Shown here: one piece after another, positions 34,307 through 46,369 of the stretch
How positions within the stretch are numbered: the stretch's first letter is position 1
How the letters are laid out: each line of letters opens with the position of its first letter
NCBI GenBank assembly: GCA_038087015.1
Contig: JASBNA010000065.1
Location: forward strand, 175,182 to 239,181
Length of the DNA stretch: 64,000 bases
From: Cerrena zonata
Taxonomy: Eukaryota; Basidiomycota; Agaricomycetes; Polyporales; Cerrenaceae
Direction: 5' to 3'
Notes under the pieces: generated by a model
Seen by the model: the letters and a program-made list of their open reading frames with translations, nothing else
Database searches by the model: none
What the model was told of the DNA's origin: nothing
Position numbers and translations under genes: made by a program

Positions 34307-35847
34307 TTCCATATGCCTCATAGGACTGACTAAGGCTCAGAGATACAGTACTCATGATTAGTCTTAACGTTATTGGACCACTGTCGCTAACTGACTCATT
34401 TGAATGACTTTCCCCTCTGTGGCAAAACTTACAGCGAGATCTCCTTTTCGATCTCGAATCACCTCGATGACACTTGGAATGCATTTCTTGGCAAACTGTC
34501 TTCCCCTAGCTTTGCTTCCCTCCCCATGATCGTCTACCTAGGTTGAAAATCTCCGAGTCGATGACACCGATTCCATCTTTCGATGTCCCGTTTGCACAAT
34601 TTAATGACTCATATCGGCATCCAGACGAGAGAAGAGGTGTTCTTAGCGTGATTTGACCCATTCGAGGAGAGCAGGTCTTATCATCCGTATGGTATATTCT
34701 GATTAGTAGGTCAGAATTACTGAGCATAAGGGAGTACAATGCAATCCCTTGTGCAATTCACCAAATGAAAACAAGGCGACACAATGTATAAAGGTTGCTT
34801 AAGTCTCAAGATCAGGTCAGGAACAGTTGGTTCATTTGCTGCGCTTCAACCTTACAAATATTCTCTAAATGACTTGGTCTCTTCTATCGTCCGAAGTGCT
34901 GCGTCACAACATCGCCGTTTTCAGGGTGTTTATAGTGTTGTTGTCTAAGACGAATAGTGTTCCGATCTTCGAGTTTGATTGTTCCACACTTGTTTCTTAC
35001 AGCAAGTGGTCTTGTAGCCTCCGAGTTCGTACTCGCTGACTCATCGCTAAATATGATATAACGTTCGGACACGAAGATTCTCCCCCCGAATTTTGACCCA
35101 CCCTATATAACATATACTCGCCACCTTTGAATGAACTTCATTTCCCATTATCTCCCCAAACCGACCATCCTTCCCTCTCACTGCTCTCACTATAACTACA
35201 GCGAGTAAACGAATATATGCCGGAAATTTAGTCCTCTTATGGATTGGCTAGCCTCGCGTGCCTTTTTCGTGGACGCTCTGTTTCCTGTATTTGAGCCAAT
35301 CTCATGTTATCAATTACCCCGTGTTTGATTCTGTCTCCAACAACCGTCAGCTTTCTAACTCCTTGAACCCATATGTTGTCATATGACCATCTTCCCGATA
35401 CCATCCCTCTCGTCTTTTGATTTCCCCTCTCGTATCGATTACGATGTATGCCGTCAAAGGAAGCACATGAACCCTCCCTTATGCTTCGTTATTTACGAGC
35501 ATGGACTCGTTTCTGTTCTGGTTTCACCTTGCCGTAATACGCTCACCGTCTTTCTGTAGCTGTGGACCCTTGTGATTCCGACCCGACTTGTCTCGGGTCC
35601 ACGCAAAACTAGCACTTCTGTTTATAAATAGGAATTTATCTCTAGAAGTACGGGTGAATCAAGAGGACCCTCTGGCTCACTGCAATGACTATTCACGATG
35701 CCATATTGAGAACTCTCTCTCGTTTCCACCCATTTTCAAAGCCCATGTCACTCGGTCTTGTTGTTCTTCCAACTATTCTATGATTCGAGCTCCATCCAAA
35801 AGCACGGATTACGGAGGGTAAAGAGCGTCTATTGAAAGCGAGCAACA

Positions 35848-35990
35848 CCAAGCACAACCGTGCGTGTCGTTGCAGGGGCCTCCATTTTGGGAGCGCTAGT
35901 ATTTAGTACGTGAGGTAAATTGGGTGTCTCTAGTTGGACTAGGAAACACTTTAAGTTGCTCTAGATCGAGGAAGAATATACATACTGATT
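35848..35990 (+). repeat. Dispersed repeat D, diverged copy 2
   Basis: Shares CCAAGCACAACC, TTGGGTGTCTCTAGTTGGAC and a weakened 3' hairpin (TTGCTCTAGATCGAGGAAG) with the other copies. The central part is divergent. Confidence 0.6.
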
Positions 35991-36466
35991 ATCTATGTCT
36001 ACTTTGCATATACTGCCACTATTGCAATGTGGTGAGGCTAAAGATTCTGGTTTATCGTCTTCACTGAGTGATCCAATGTTATGTTTCTGCTTGGACAGGT
36101 CATTGGAAAAGTCCCATAACAATCGGATTGTACCTCTCCCTGAACTTCTTGGTAAGGCAACATAAAGATTGAACATAGTGAGCCTTCCAAGAGGTGGTGG
36201 CTTCCTGATGCTAATCAGAGCATACTGTATTGTCTGGCCTCCGGGACGAGAATCCGTAAACTAGTAAGCTGGAATATTAGCTAATTGTCTGCGGTGAACG
36301 GTTCATGTAACCTGCTTTTCTCGAAGTTCAACTAACCTTGATATTGTAAGTCTGCTCCAATGGCTGCACAGAAACCATCCTTCTTCGAGTCCCTTCAACC
36401 AAGAAACTCTCGTCCTCTGAAGTCTCACGAGAACGTATAGCGGGAGATTCTGAAGCTCGACGACTG

Positions 36467-36904
36467 GTGCCTTTTCATAAAAAGGAGGTTCCTCGAGGAC
36501 GAAAACTATTTGACAATTTCTCCTCTTGCACCATTAGTAAAGCTAATATCGAGGTCGGTCTGTATGCTACATGTGACCCTCTGAATATATCGGATAGTCT
36601 AAATTATCTTTTTGAGTATTCTGTACCACCTTTTTTTGGTGGTGCGTGGTCGGTTGACCCGGATTCCGGCAGTTATACTCTCATAACCCCGGTCTCCCGT
36701 ATTCTGTACCACCTTTCCCATAAATTATCATGCAGATATGTAAAGGCAATGGCTTATTATAGGAAAGTATATTCCAGGTTACATTTAGATAACAATGTCG
36801 AACGCCTGCCTTTGGTCCGGTTTGAGTCACGTTGGGTCAACTCCAGCGATGGCCCTGGAATGATGTCCTCGGTAAGTGATCCCTATTTATATCTGACGTA
36901 TTGA
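36467..36904 (+). CDS. Hypothetical ORF, 145 codons
   Basis: The longest uninterrupted frame in this neighbourhood, with a codon run ending LPLVRFESRWVNSSDG. A piece TVPPFFGG/SVDPDSGSYTL repeats a CTGTACCACC motif at the DNA level (36,620 and 36,708). No domain recognised, no clear promoter, and it may be a chance ORF or relic. Confidence 0.2.
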   Translation: MPFHKKEVPRGRKLFDNFSSCTISKANIEVGLYATCDPLNISDSLNYLFEYSVPPFFGGAWSVDPDSGSYTLITPVSRILYHLSHKLSCRYVKAMAYYRKVYSRLHLDNNVERLPLVRFESRWVNSSDGPGMMSSVSDPYLYLTY

Positions 36905-39540
36905 TAGTGGCAACCGACCGCTGCGACTGTTTACTGGGGAAAATATTGGTCATCTTGGCCGTTTCAAATGCAAGTCTTTTATTGAACTCTCCCGCAGGTG
37001 AGCCAAGATCAGTGCTCATGACATGATCGTAACTCATTGATGTCATGATCCTCCAGCCCTCTAGCAGCTGCATCTCCTCTTCCTCATATTCTGACAGGAA
37101 TGGAGGAATCCGGGTATCTTTTCTACTGACCTGTGACTTCCGAGCAGTCGTGGAAATACTGAACTCATAAATTATGAATCTAGTTCGTTTCTTTTGATTA
37201 GACGTTAACGACTTGGGGACCTTATCAAATGCTTCTTTCTAGGACTCTGAATAACACTTTTATTCAGAGGAAATATCCCACGACAATTTGAGGAGAGCCA
37301 ACGTGGAGGCAAATGTGTGGCTGAAAAGTCTCAGTTGTTGCTTTGTGGAAACCTCTCCCCAAAGAGATTAGGTAAATTATAATTTCCCTTTTACCGGATC
37401 ATAAGATGCTTTACATCGCATCTAGGGTGTTTTTGTGGATGGATTACATGGATATGTGCCCTACGATCATTGGTACCTCCTATCCCTCTGTCATTTACAT
37501 CTGCGTCATGAGCGAAGCTTAACTCTGGGGGACCTTCTTCCAGATTATGTGATAAGGCGAGTATTATTCCCACTCGTGAGTTGTCGTTGTTGCATCCAAC
37601 ACGAGCTAAAAGCGCTCTTACCACGACCATTCACATATACATACAGGATCCATAGATATAGGTATAGACCGCCTCTGAGGTCTCGAGTAGCGCACCATGC
37701 TTGCAGTACAATAAGCCTTCTCAATCACGAAGACATCGCCAAAGTTTGCACGCGTGTACCTGCACCGCCTTCTCTATTTTCGTTACAGACTATAGAGACT
37801 TGGACGGAGGTATAGTATACAGAGGCTGACTAGAGGCAAAATCGGGATTGCGGGACAAGTGTTCGAAGGAGTCAGAAGATTCCGTTCCCGGAGGGTACAC
37901 CCGGATATTGTGCTTGGGCAGCAATCTTCACAAAAAACTCCTCACTTTTGAGCATATCTAAAATTCGGTCTGGTGAGATGGTTTTAATCAGCATAGAATC
38001 GAAACCCTAAGCTTGGGTGCACTGGGATCGTACTGTTTCGTACATATACGTTGATTAGGTAAACAAGTTCCCAGCTCCATGGCGTCTAGCTGCTCGTACT
38101 CAGCGTCTAAATGTTCGGCTTTGTGGGAGGAGTTGTTCATTTTTCAGTCTCCCTCTGGGGAGCCTAATACGACGTGCTACTCTATTGGATAACACGGACA
38201 GGAAAGGAAGACGATCTGGACAACATTACAACTTGCGGTCCCTCCGGCACCACAGTTGACATGTTTAAAAACGAGTGTGGGTGGTGTAAGTCGCCGGTGC
38301 ATTAAGAACTTATGTCTTGCAGAACCCCGAGGGAAGATTAGACAATAAGAAATCTTACAGGGTATTGATATACACCAGAAATAAGGTATTTTCCGTCGTA
38401 GAAGACCCAGTGAGTAAAAACTGCGATCGCTCACATATGCATGATAACACCTCTCGCCCTGTGGCTGCTGATTTATTTCCTCACTAGAGCTTAACGGGTG
38501 GAAGTAATAGTCTCCATTGCTGACTATAGAGCGACGATCTGATGACAATCAATCAATGATGTACTATATAAGAAATTCAGCAGTAGAGGATGGATGTCAT
38601 CGCAATAGCCAAATAGAGGCTAACGCCGTTGTGCAGTTGCCGTCACTAGCTAATCCTCAGATACTACGCTTACCGACTGAGACTGCACGGCGAAAACACT
38701 ATTGGAATGCTGATGTTCCCGAATCCCATTCCGCTACCTCTTCCATCCACTAGAGCACAAATTTGAATATACGCTCCCTAGCTGGAAAAAAAGCGTACCA
38801 GAGTGTGCTTATTTGCTTACTCATCTCTATCGTCCTCGCCTGCCGGAAAATTCTGACGGTGCACCTTTTTCCTCTACAACTCTACCTCGATCCTGCGGAA
38901 AGAATGGGAATTTTATCGAAAAGTAATGCCATACTGCGCTATTATGGAGATCTGATCACTGTTACGCCCAATCATTGTCAAGCCCTCATACTTCTTATCA
39001 TGGGGAGCAGACTTCACAAGCGAGGTCAACCCTGCTACGAACAGGGTAGTGAAGAATAGGGGCTGTCAGGAGGATATGACCTCCCATACTCTAGCACGCA
39101 CAAAGAGAACCCTGAAATTACCAAAAATTATTTAGTAGCGTATTCGCGTTGTTGGATGAGGTTCCGGCACTGGACATCAGAATTCAGGAAACGTTATGAT
39201 GAAATTGATGCTTATCGGCGGCATACTCAGTTACGAATTCATGCGATATCTTACAGGACGGTATATAGTCATAATATGTGCAACTTACGTACCATCATGC
39301 TGGTCCTAGAGCATATTCCGGCAGCAATTCTAGAGATATATTCTCATAGGCAATTTTAGGGTAATATTCTCATATAGAAATATGCTTTTCTCTACTCCCA
39401 GGTTTTTCCCACGGGGCTATCCTTAGGCTGGAGTTTTTAATGCATCTCGTCAAGGTATATGGGAGGGGTTCTTGACCTCACACTATAGATTGAGGGCATC
39501 AGAGGGCATACCGGTAGGACGATAGCTGAACAATATACTA
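36905..39540. other. Unassigned region, no gene recognised
   Basis: Open frames at 37,435-37,815, 38,177-38,548, 38,763-39,059 and 39,156-39,359 were read on both strands. None shows a known motif or convincing splicing. Likely decayed sequence. Confidence 0.4.
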
Positions 39541-39585
39541 TACACTTAGGGGTCGGGTATGTGCGCCCGGCGCCGCTTGTACTGG

Positions 39586-39922
39586 TTCCGATACCCTGGA
39601 TCGGTTTTCGTTTTCGGTTTTCGGTTTTACCTTTCGCGCACACCTCGTGACCTGCTACAGGTCACGTCGCGTCCTTTGTTGTCCTTTGTTGCGTATCCCT
39701 CTCCCGGCCTTTCCCGGCCCTGGCACTCCCCATCCTGCGACGGAGCTTCTGTCGAAGACAGATACGGAGGAGCAGCCACTTGGTGCTTTCATTTGGACTT
39801 ATTGTGACTTAATCTCACACCTTGCTCTGTATCCCTGTGGCAGTGCTTCTGTCAAAGACAGATGCGGAGGAGCAGGAGACATTTTGCTTTTGTTTATTTT
39901 ACTATATATTGAGGTATCGGAA
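39586..39922 (+). mobile_element. Repeat H element with two type-A hairpins
   Basis: Bounded by the short inverted repeat TTCCGATACC (39,586-39,595) and GGTATCGGAA (39,913-39,922), about 337 bp. It contains GATCGGTTTT, a CCTTTCGCGC...GTGACC segment, a CGGCCTTTCCCGG segment, and two hairpins of the GCTCCTCC/TCCGTCGC family at 39,737-39,773 and 39,837-39,873, about 60 bp apart. The same arrangement is found in reverse at 59,314-60,802. It is non-coding and probably mobilised in trans. Confidence 0.7.
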
Positions 39923-40036
39923 TTTTGAAATCCTGACCATCGACACTGAAACCCTCGATGTTCTCATTGAGCGTGGGAATCGTGAGTGATTTATACTTCC
40001 CACCAACGACCAAGAAAAACGGAGGGTTAACAATTT

Positions 40037-40175
40037 CACGTACGTGAGTCACTTACACCGTAGAAAAGTTACTTACGTAACTTAAGTTAACGTTTTGGCG
40101 CTGTAAGTGAGATTCAACCAAGTGAACGTAAGTGTAACACCCAGTTTTGAGACATTCACGTATGTCTCACTTAGT
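40037..40175. repeat. Cluster of ACGTAAGT-type palindromes
   Basis: TCACGTACGTGA (40,037-40,048), TTACGTAA (40,074-40,081), ACTTAAGTTAAC, GTAAGTGAG and GAACGTAAGTGTAAC follow one another within 140 bases, so the segment can fold in several ways. It may be a small palindromic element or a cluster of binding sites. Confidence 0.5.
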
Positions 40176-40339
40176 CACAATCCTGACGATGTAGCCCGCT
40201 TTTAACTACCATACTGTGCTATAGGAGGAAGCGAGGGACGGAACGAGAAGAGGACGAGACGGCGGAAAAGAAAGCTGAAGGTCTCTAGTCCCTGTAGCTC
40301 CTCAAGAAGGTCCATTCTCCCACCTCTTCCAGTCCACTA

Positions 40340-41206
40340 ATGTCGACCTCCCGACGAATTACACCTGTTGACACAAATGTCGACCCTGCTTATCGGGATA
40401 ATATGGGACAGTACGAATGGTAATGGATAGAACAGGTCCTCGGTTTTACCGAAGTCTCGTCGAGCAGTGTCGTTGGTATGTCAAATGGCTTTACCTCATA
40501 TGAGAAGGATAGGAATGATCCTTTCGATGAAATAATCACGACTCCAATGTTGGATGGAAGCCAAAAAGAGCTTAGCCCTATCTTTACAGAAGATGTTTAC
40601 CTCTTCTCTAGACTCCTGCGTTGGTCGACTTTTCTTCATTATAATGGGAGTCAATACTTCGATCGACCCACCACCCGGCCACCGCCAGGACTGTCTGCCG
40701 TTTTCAAGGGTTATGACGACTCACTTTCCGCAACGGATGCATTCAATAACGGTACTATTGACCCGTCGGTTCTAGGTGGTGCACCTACGCCACATGCTGA
40801 CCCAACTCTCTCTCTCTATCCCCTTCATGTGCTCCTGAAATGAAACCACTCGGTAACCCTCTTCCACACTACACTTCTATCTCCGCCCGCATGTTTTATG
40901 GTCTAAGTGCTCCTCGTTCGCTTACCCCATATGCGCAATACGAAGACAGGAGGAAAGAATAAAGTCAATGACAGTGGAGAGCTCCCGGCGGCACCGTCCA
41001 GAATACAACAGGAGCCCGTTGAGACACATTCAAAAGCTCTCAGGAGGGATTTTCGCAGTCCCAGTGCACGCATACGAGAGGCACTCCAACAGATTGACTA
41101 TGGGTTGAAGGAGGACGATGGACTGGAGCCACTTGCAACATCATCGTCCATCCGGAAGGAGATATCACTTACAGACTCTCGACTTACTTCTTCTCGTAAG
41201 TTATAG
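40340..41206 (+). CDS. Hypothetical protein, possibly interrupted
   Basis: A frame starts ATG 40,340 (MSTSRRITPVDTNVDPAYRD), is interrupted by TAA at about 40,421, and resumes without frame change (EQVLGFTEVSSSS, then FDEIITTPMLDGSQKELSP) to 40,843. Another frame, 40,907-41,206, encodes a charged segment with EALQQIDYGLKEDDGLEPL. The pieces could be exons of one gene or a recent pseudogene. No domain recognised. Confidence 0.35.
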
Positions 41207-42242
41207 CGCTTTCAGAAAACCTAGCCGCAGCGTCCAATTTTTTCTCAGTTTTTGGGCCTGTAGACGCGCAACTAGGCGGCCTTTCAGCGCCAGCCACACG
41301 AGTCCGTACATGGACATTAGACTCATTAAATCTCCCTATATAACTCATGGAGTGAAACTTAAGTATTCATCACTTTTTATGCCTATCGGTGCGTCACCCT
41401 AGGCCTACAGTATGTACTCGATGCCACAATGTTATTATAGTCCATAGGGATGCCACTCAGGTGTCAACCGAAACGAGACGTCTCAATTTAGAAACGTGGG
41501 AAACGTATTGATGGCCTCTAACGTCCGGGCCCGCACGTGTGACGACCGAGTTCGCGAGAATCTCCGGAAACTTGGTTTGAGGCCGTCCACGGCCTCATGA
41601 TTTGATTCTGAATGCAGGGATGACATCCAAAAACCTACAACAAGCTTAAAATTCAAAATTAGTCACGATACAACAGGTATTATGCTGTGTGGAACCTCAG
41701 CGGCTCAGCCACAAGAACTCACTGCTCATGTAGCTCTCTTTCTGAAGAAAGATGGGTCTTGCCCTACACGATCCTGGTTTGATCGTAACTGCTTCAGTTT
41801 ATTTCCATAGAAACAATATGGTGGAAATTTTGAACGTGCCAGCGGTGCAGTCTACTATGCTGCCTTTCTGAAGACGTTATCCAGTCCACTGGGAGATGGA
41901 CATCCGAGACATAGAAGATATACACCAAAACTGTTAGTAACATGTTTGGCCTCATGACATTGAAAAAGTATCTCATATTTTGAGCGTGTTCTCACCATGT
42001 TTTCTCCATGTGTAATTATTTTCCACATCTTTGCCGCAAGTTTTTACGACGTTCGATAAGCGAACATCGAGAAAACATTTAATCTGCTATTTCGATGTTA
42101 TTTCCTTGCCGCCGGAGGAGGCAAGAAACGATCCCCGCTGTGATAATGGGTGTCGAGGATCTGGAATAGGTGAAAACCCATGAAGTGAGTACGGTAAAGC
42201 CCAAAGTGCCGTCATCCTAACCTTCCCCAATGCCCCCCGTGG
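41207..42242. other. Unassigned region ending in a terminal-hairpin motif
   Basis: No gene. A GAGGCCGT-CC-ACGGCCTC hairpin lies at about 41,580-41,597. The ATCCCCGCTGTG end at 42,131-42,142 is listed separately. Confidence 0.4.
41985..42142 (+). mobile_element. Element end of the hairpin + ATCCCCGCTGTG group
   Basis: Ends with stem CTTGCC (42,105-42,110) pairing with GGCAAG (42,120-42,125), five bases, then ATCCCCGCTGTG (42,131-42,142). Upstream sequence has the ACATGTTTTCT/AAAACATTT flavour of the family, but the other boundary is not identifiable. The start given is approximate. Confidence 0.5.
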
Positions 42243-42692
42243 GTGTGCTTCCCCTCTTGTCTGCCACAACAATACACCATAAAGATCTTCTGTTTTGATG
42301 CGAGTTTCTGTTGCAAGTACCGCTTTGGTCTCGACGACATCCTAGTCCTTCTCAAAGAAGATGTATCCATAGTTATGCCTTCTTCCCTCTGTAGCTTTCA
42401 TGGTGTCATTCTTTGCTCTGACAATACCGGTACCCTTAGTACGTGTGGCTCCTTCCCCGGTGACGACGTAATCTTTCTTTTTGGAATCCAAGTTTATTTT
42501 CCCTCACCTGTATCGGCTCTTGACTTCAAGCTCTTCAGTCCGGTCGACAAGAGTACCGAGATCACCTACTGTAAGGATCCACCAGTAAAACTGAAGCGTG
42601 TCACCAAGGGTAAGAAGAGACACTTCAACAAATCGGAGAAACATAGTACAATTCATACTGAATCGAAGAAAAATCTGCAAAATCTATACTAG
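42243..42692 (+). CDS. Hypothetical ORF, 149 codons
   Basis: An uninterrupted frame of Cys- and Phe-rich sequence with hydrophobic segments and a lysine-rich end (KRVTKGKKRHFNKSEK). It is convergent with, and about 170 bp from, the 3' end of the JmjC gene. No family recognised. The length is notable for this region, but codon quality is doubtful. Confidence 0.3.
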   Translation: MCFPSCLPQQYTIKIFCFDASFCCKYRFGLDDILVLLKEDVSIVMPSSLCSFHGVILCSDNTGTLSTCGSFPGDDVIFLFGIQVYFPSPVSALDFKLFSPVDKSTEITYCKDPPVKLKRVTKGKKRHFNKSEKHSTIHTESKKNLQNLY

Positions 42693-42863
42693 AAGATTAA
42701 TATTGTTGTACACTTGGCACGCTATACTTCACATAACTATATTATGATTCACTACCGTCAGCATTCGTCTGAGAGATTCACTCGACTATTTCGAACCACG
42801 AGCGCTTGAGCTTTAGTTGGGCCAGCTGAACAACCGATTCAAATACATCTCTATCAGCGCGTG

Positions 42864-44628
42864 CTATCCTTTGAAGTGAGTCATCAACATGTAGATATTT
42901 GTGGGCTCATTATGAATATGATGGCCTGCATCGAGCATCTTGCGCAGGTGTATTGCGATCGCATGCCACTTGCTTTCAGCCTGGACCTCGCCACTCTTAA
43001 CTAGACCTTGATACAGAAAGTCCTTCGCATTCTGTAGCAGATCGGCCTCGATAGCTTCTGACTCCAGTAGCGTTGCGGCCTCTGTATCCTTCTTAAATCC
43101 AGTAACTTTGTAGAAGTGTGGGTCTCCGAGTATGGCACCGAATGCTGCGATAGTATCAAATGGTATGGTGTCTTAACTAACTGGTTAAGGCCACAAAATT
43201 TCTTCAGAGGGGCAGAACTTACCTCTGTATACAGACGGTATCGCGAGCACCATACGTACCATCATAGGGATACAGGAGATATGGTGATCGTTTGTCTTTT
43301 TAAGTGTGCCCTTTTTGTCCAATCGCATGGCCATCTCAGTTGCCGCCATGGTGTCATAACAGTAGAAATGACCACCACACATGACCGCCGAGAGGGGTGT
43401 GAAGACAGTGTGTATCAAGCCAGGAGGTTGAATTCTAGTTGTCCAATAGTTAGCATTCATGCTACAGAAAGAAGATAGAACACTATACATTGTACTACCA
43501 GTGGTGAGAAATACATGGCCCTGGCGCATTCCATAGAGATTTGGCTCCGGTGAAAATATTTGCTCGTCAAGACCCATCCGAGTACTCAGATCAAGTACCC
43601 TTCGAACGGGGATACAATATCCCCACACCTTAACACCCGACATAACCAGGCCCCACGTGCATAGCCCATTGGAATCACGGTGCCACGGAGTCCAAGACGC
43701 TGCGTGGCAAGCAAGGCTCCAGGTCTTGCATCTCACCCAATCTTGCGAAAACGGGTCCTTGCGATGATCACTTTGTGTATCAACATCCATACAAGAAGCC
43801 GCTGCAATGGAATCGTCTGAAACCCCTCTGATATTCTGCTTCAGTCTTGTCCAGTGATTAAATCTTATATCTTACTGTATAAACATTGGAGCACCAGCCG
43901 AAAAGACTGTTGCGGAGGCTAACCAGTTACCACAGAACCTTGGGTTAAATCGGCAGCGTATGAATTCACGTATGGTGAGGTTCACATGCGTTCCTTCACG
44001 ATTTGGGTTGTCGTATGCATGGATCTTTATACGCAAACCGTTGGAGCCGTTGTCTACCGTTTGTGATTTGCATGGCTAATCTGGTTGGAGAGTATCGCAA
44101 TTACATACCTGTTGATTCATAACCAGTTGTGCCTTGATCGTCATCTTCAGTATCACCCTCAGGTCCATTTACTTCAACCAATTAACGTTGATGAGTTCAT
44201 GATGTCATAAAACACTCACATATGTGTCTTTGTTCCCTTTTCGACTTCGAAATGGTTCTCCAAGCCACCTTTTTTCCTTTGTCACTTTGCCTCTTCTCAT
44301 TGCAGGCATTATATGATGCTAGCTCCTCTGCAGACAAAGAAAATCGTTAGTCAGATTGGTACAATGCACATTGATTTCCCACACCTTGAACTACTATTGT
44401 TTTGTCTAGATCTGAACGGAGAGTTTGAAATCCTTCTTCTGTAAGATCCACCGTTGAAGACATCGGTGTCTTGTGTATTATCACAGGCCGACCTCGGGAA
44501 AGCATAATTCGGATCCATTTGTTGAGTGCGTGGCTCTCCGTCGGCGAGAGGGGATCTGTGCCAAGCGCAATGATTGCGGCGATACGATTCTGTTTTGGAG
44601 CTAGTAAATCGTCAGTTGTATGCGCCAT
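42864..44628 (-). CDS. JmjC-domain protein (Fe(II)/2-oxoglutarate oxygenase-like)
   Basis: Minus strand, ATG at 44,628 (MAHTTDDLLAPKQNR), stop at 42,864-42,866. Readable exons in order: SHALNKWIRIMLSRGRPVII with VDLTEEGFQTL; a charged Lys/Arg segment (about 44,220-44,330); an acidic GPEGDTEDDDQGTTG piece; LTIREFIRCRFNPRF...SAGAPMFIQ (43,880-44,070); then the core with TPWHRDSNG (HxD iron ligands), VMSGVKVWGY and PPGLIHTVFTP (distal His ligand) with GGHFYCYDTM; and a final helical exon (LVKSGEVQAESKWHAIAIH). Such basidiomycete proteins are mostly uncharacterised; histone demethylation or another hydroxylation is possible. Introns have good borders and no stop interrupts the core, so this is a probable live gene. 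Exact exon edges were not all fixed. Confidence 0.75.
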
Positions 44629-46300
44629 GGATTGAACTCCTGGTGTGCTGATGGACTGAAATAAAGTTCTATTTTAGAGCAACAGTGATCATAAATACTG
44701 GCACGCTGACCTCTTCCGTTGATGGAAGGAACGGTAGCACAGTCCTTACCCCACTGGGCCAGGTAATATCTCCTGCTGTCTCTAAATATTCGCCATCCTG
44801 CAGGCCGACCTTATACAAGTCGCAGTCGGCATATGGCCATGCAGGGTGTCTAGTAGGGTAGTTGCTACTTTACATGGAATCAGTTGATCTGTCAGCAGAA
44901 TGTGACGACACCTACGTAGATGAAGGCCCTGTCATTTCTATCGAGTACTTAGATATTATCTTCTGAGCATGGAGAAGTTACCATATTGCCGACATCAGCT
45001 GTAGAGTATGATATAGACTTACTTTAGGGTATTATGATGATGTCAGAGGCCTGTTCTAGGTATGATAGTACGTGGTGAATGAAAGACAGACCATTTGGGG
45101 GCGGTCTCAATCTCTGTGATGCGTTTCAATCCCCGTTCGGCCCTTGCCGGATAGACTCCTCCCCAGGCGTTTACTTCCTGTTCTGGTAATGGGATCAGCG
45201 GGATACTGTATCAACCGTTTGCAGGGTTCTATGGCGTAGAGACCTAAGTAATGAAGAAGTGGACAGTAGGAAGAGACACCAGGACCTAAGACATACCAGC
45301 TAGTAGTGATCTTGGAGGCGAGGTTGCTATTCGTAAAATCCGTCTCGACTCGAACAGACTCAGAATCTCGCACTCAGCGTACACGGCTTGTAAGGCTAAC
45401 ACTCAGCTCGGGCGGCTCTCTCATCCGTAGCTCATCATTTGCCTAATAGATCTTTCCAGCTTCACGTTAGGATGTCGTTGCTCTACAACATTGTCTCGCT
45501 CCTGACAGAGGTATGATTGGGTGTCTCTCATTTGAGTGAGAATCCTTACTTTCCTCTAACTTGGCTATCATGATCAAAATGTATCACTTGCTCACTAGGA
45601 TTCCACCACATAGTAGATGAAGCTTAAGTTCGCCGCATCTATGTGATCTTTTAAATTTAATCGGTATAATGCACTGAAGCGACACCCTGAACTATGCATA
45701 TCTCTTTAGCCTACATCTCCTTATCTAAAAGTGTGGTTCTTGAAGCTTATATCGAGCTAGTCAACTGGATGATGGTGGAAAAGAGAACCTAACTCAGCCA
45801 CAAGAGGAGGGTATGATCTGGATAGTGAGCGACATGGGTTAACATCTTCCGAACTAGAATCAGTCCGATACAAGCTCCCGTCGACTCCGAGTCAGATAAG
45901 TCCAATCCTCACCGTATATGAATGTGAGGTCAGGACAAGATGAGTCTTTCATCATTGCATGTGTATTCCACAATCAATTTCTCAATGTCTCCCTCCAAGT
46001 GCTACGCACAGACTGTAAATAAAACAAGGTTGAAGGGTGTGAAACAAGGACTTAAAAATAGGGAAGGTGGGTTTAGGACCACCGAAGGGTCGCAGCACGC
46101 TCATACCTTTACCCTCGTAAGGGTGTCGGGTCTCAAACTTGTTATACGGGAGGGAAACTGTGGTTTTACCGCAGTCGAGTTTCATAAATATTTACGTTAC
46201 TTCCAACATAAGGCTCCGCCCTGTGGGACGATAAATACGGTTCCCCCCAAAAGGGCCACAGAAACTGGATAACCGAGTTACTGCCCTGGATTGAAGATAC
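44629..46300. other. Unassigned region, includes likely JmjC promoter
   Basis: The 5' flank of the JmjC gene is at 44,629-44,950 (read on the minus strand). Beyond it, frames at 45,107-45,373 and 45,940-46,272 have no known motif. Confidence 0.4.
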
Positions 46301-46369
46301 ATGAGATGAGAGGAGAAAATCAAGAATGCATCTAGGTACCATAACAGAAAGAGATATCGCTCTCACCTG

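Larger units (their letters stand above)
32577..36466. other. Long intergenic region with no recognised gene
   Basis: Holds a (GAGT/AAGT)n microsatellite at about 32,928-32,965, a diverged copy of the short CGACAATATGCC repeat (34,265-34,306), and a diverged copy of dispersed repeat D (35,848-35,990). Open frames at 33,033-33,305, 33,155-33,550, 34,239-34,739 and 35,588-35,821 carry no motif I know. A TATA-like CCTATATAA (35,103) followed by C/T-rich sequence resembles a promoter, but no credible ORF follows. Confidence 0.45.

Noticed and set aside
35095..35240. Promoter with TATA-like CCTATATAA and C/T-rich initiator region
   Set aside because: No coding sequence follows on the plus strand for several hundred bases.
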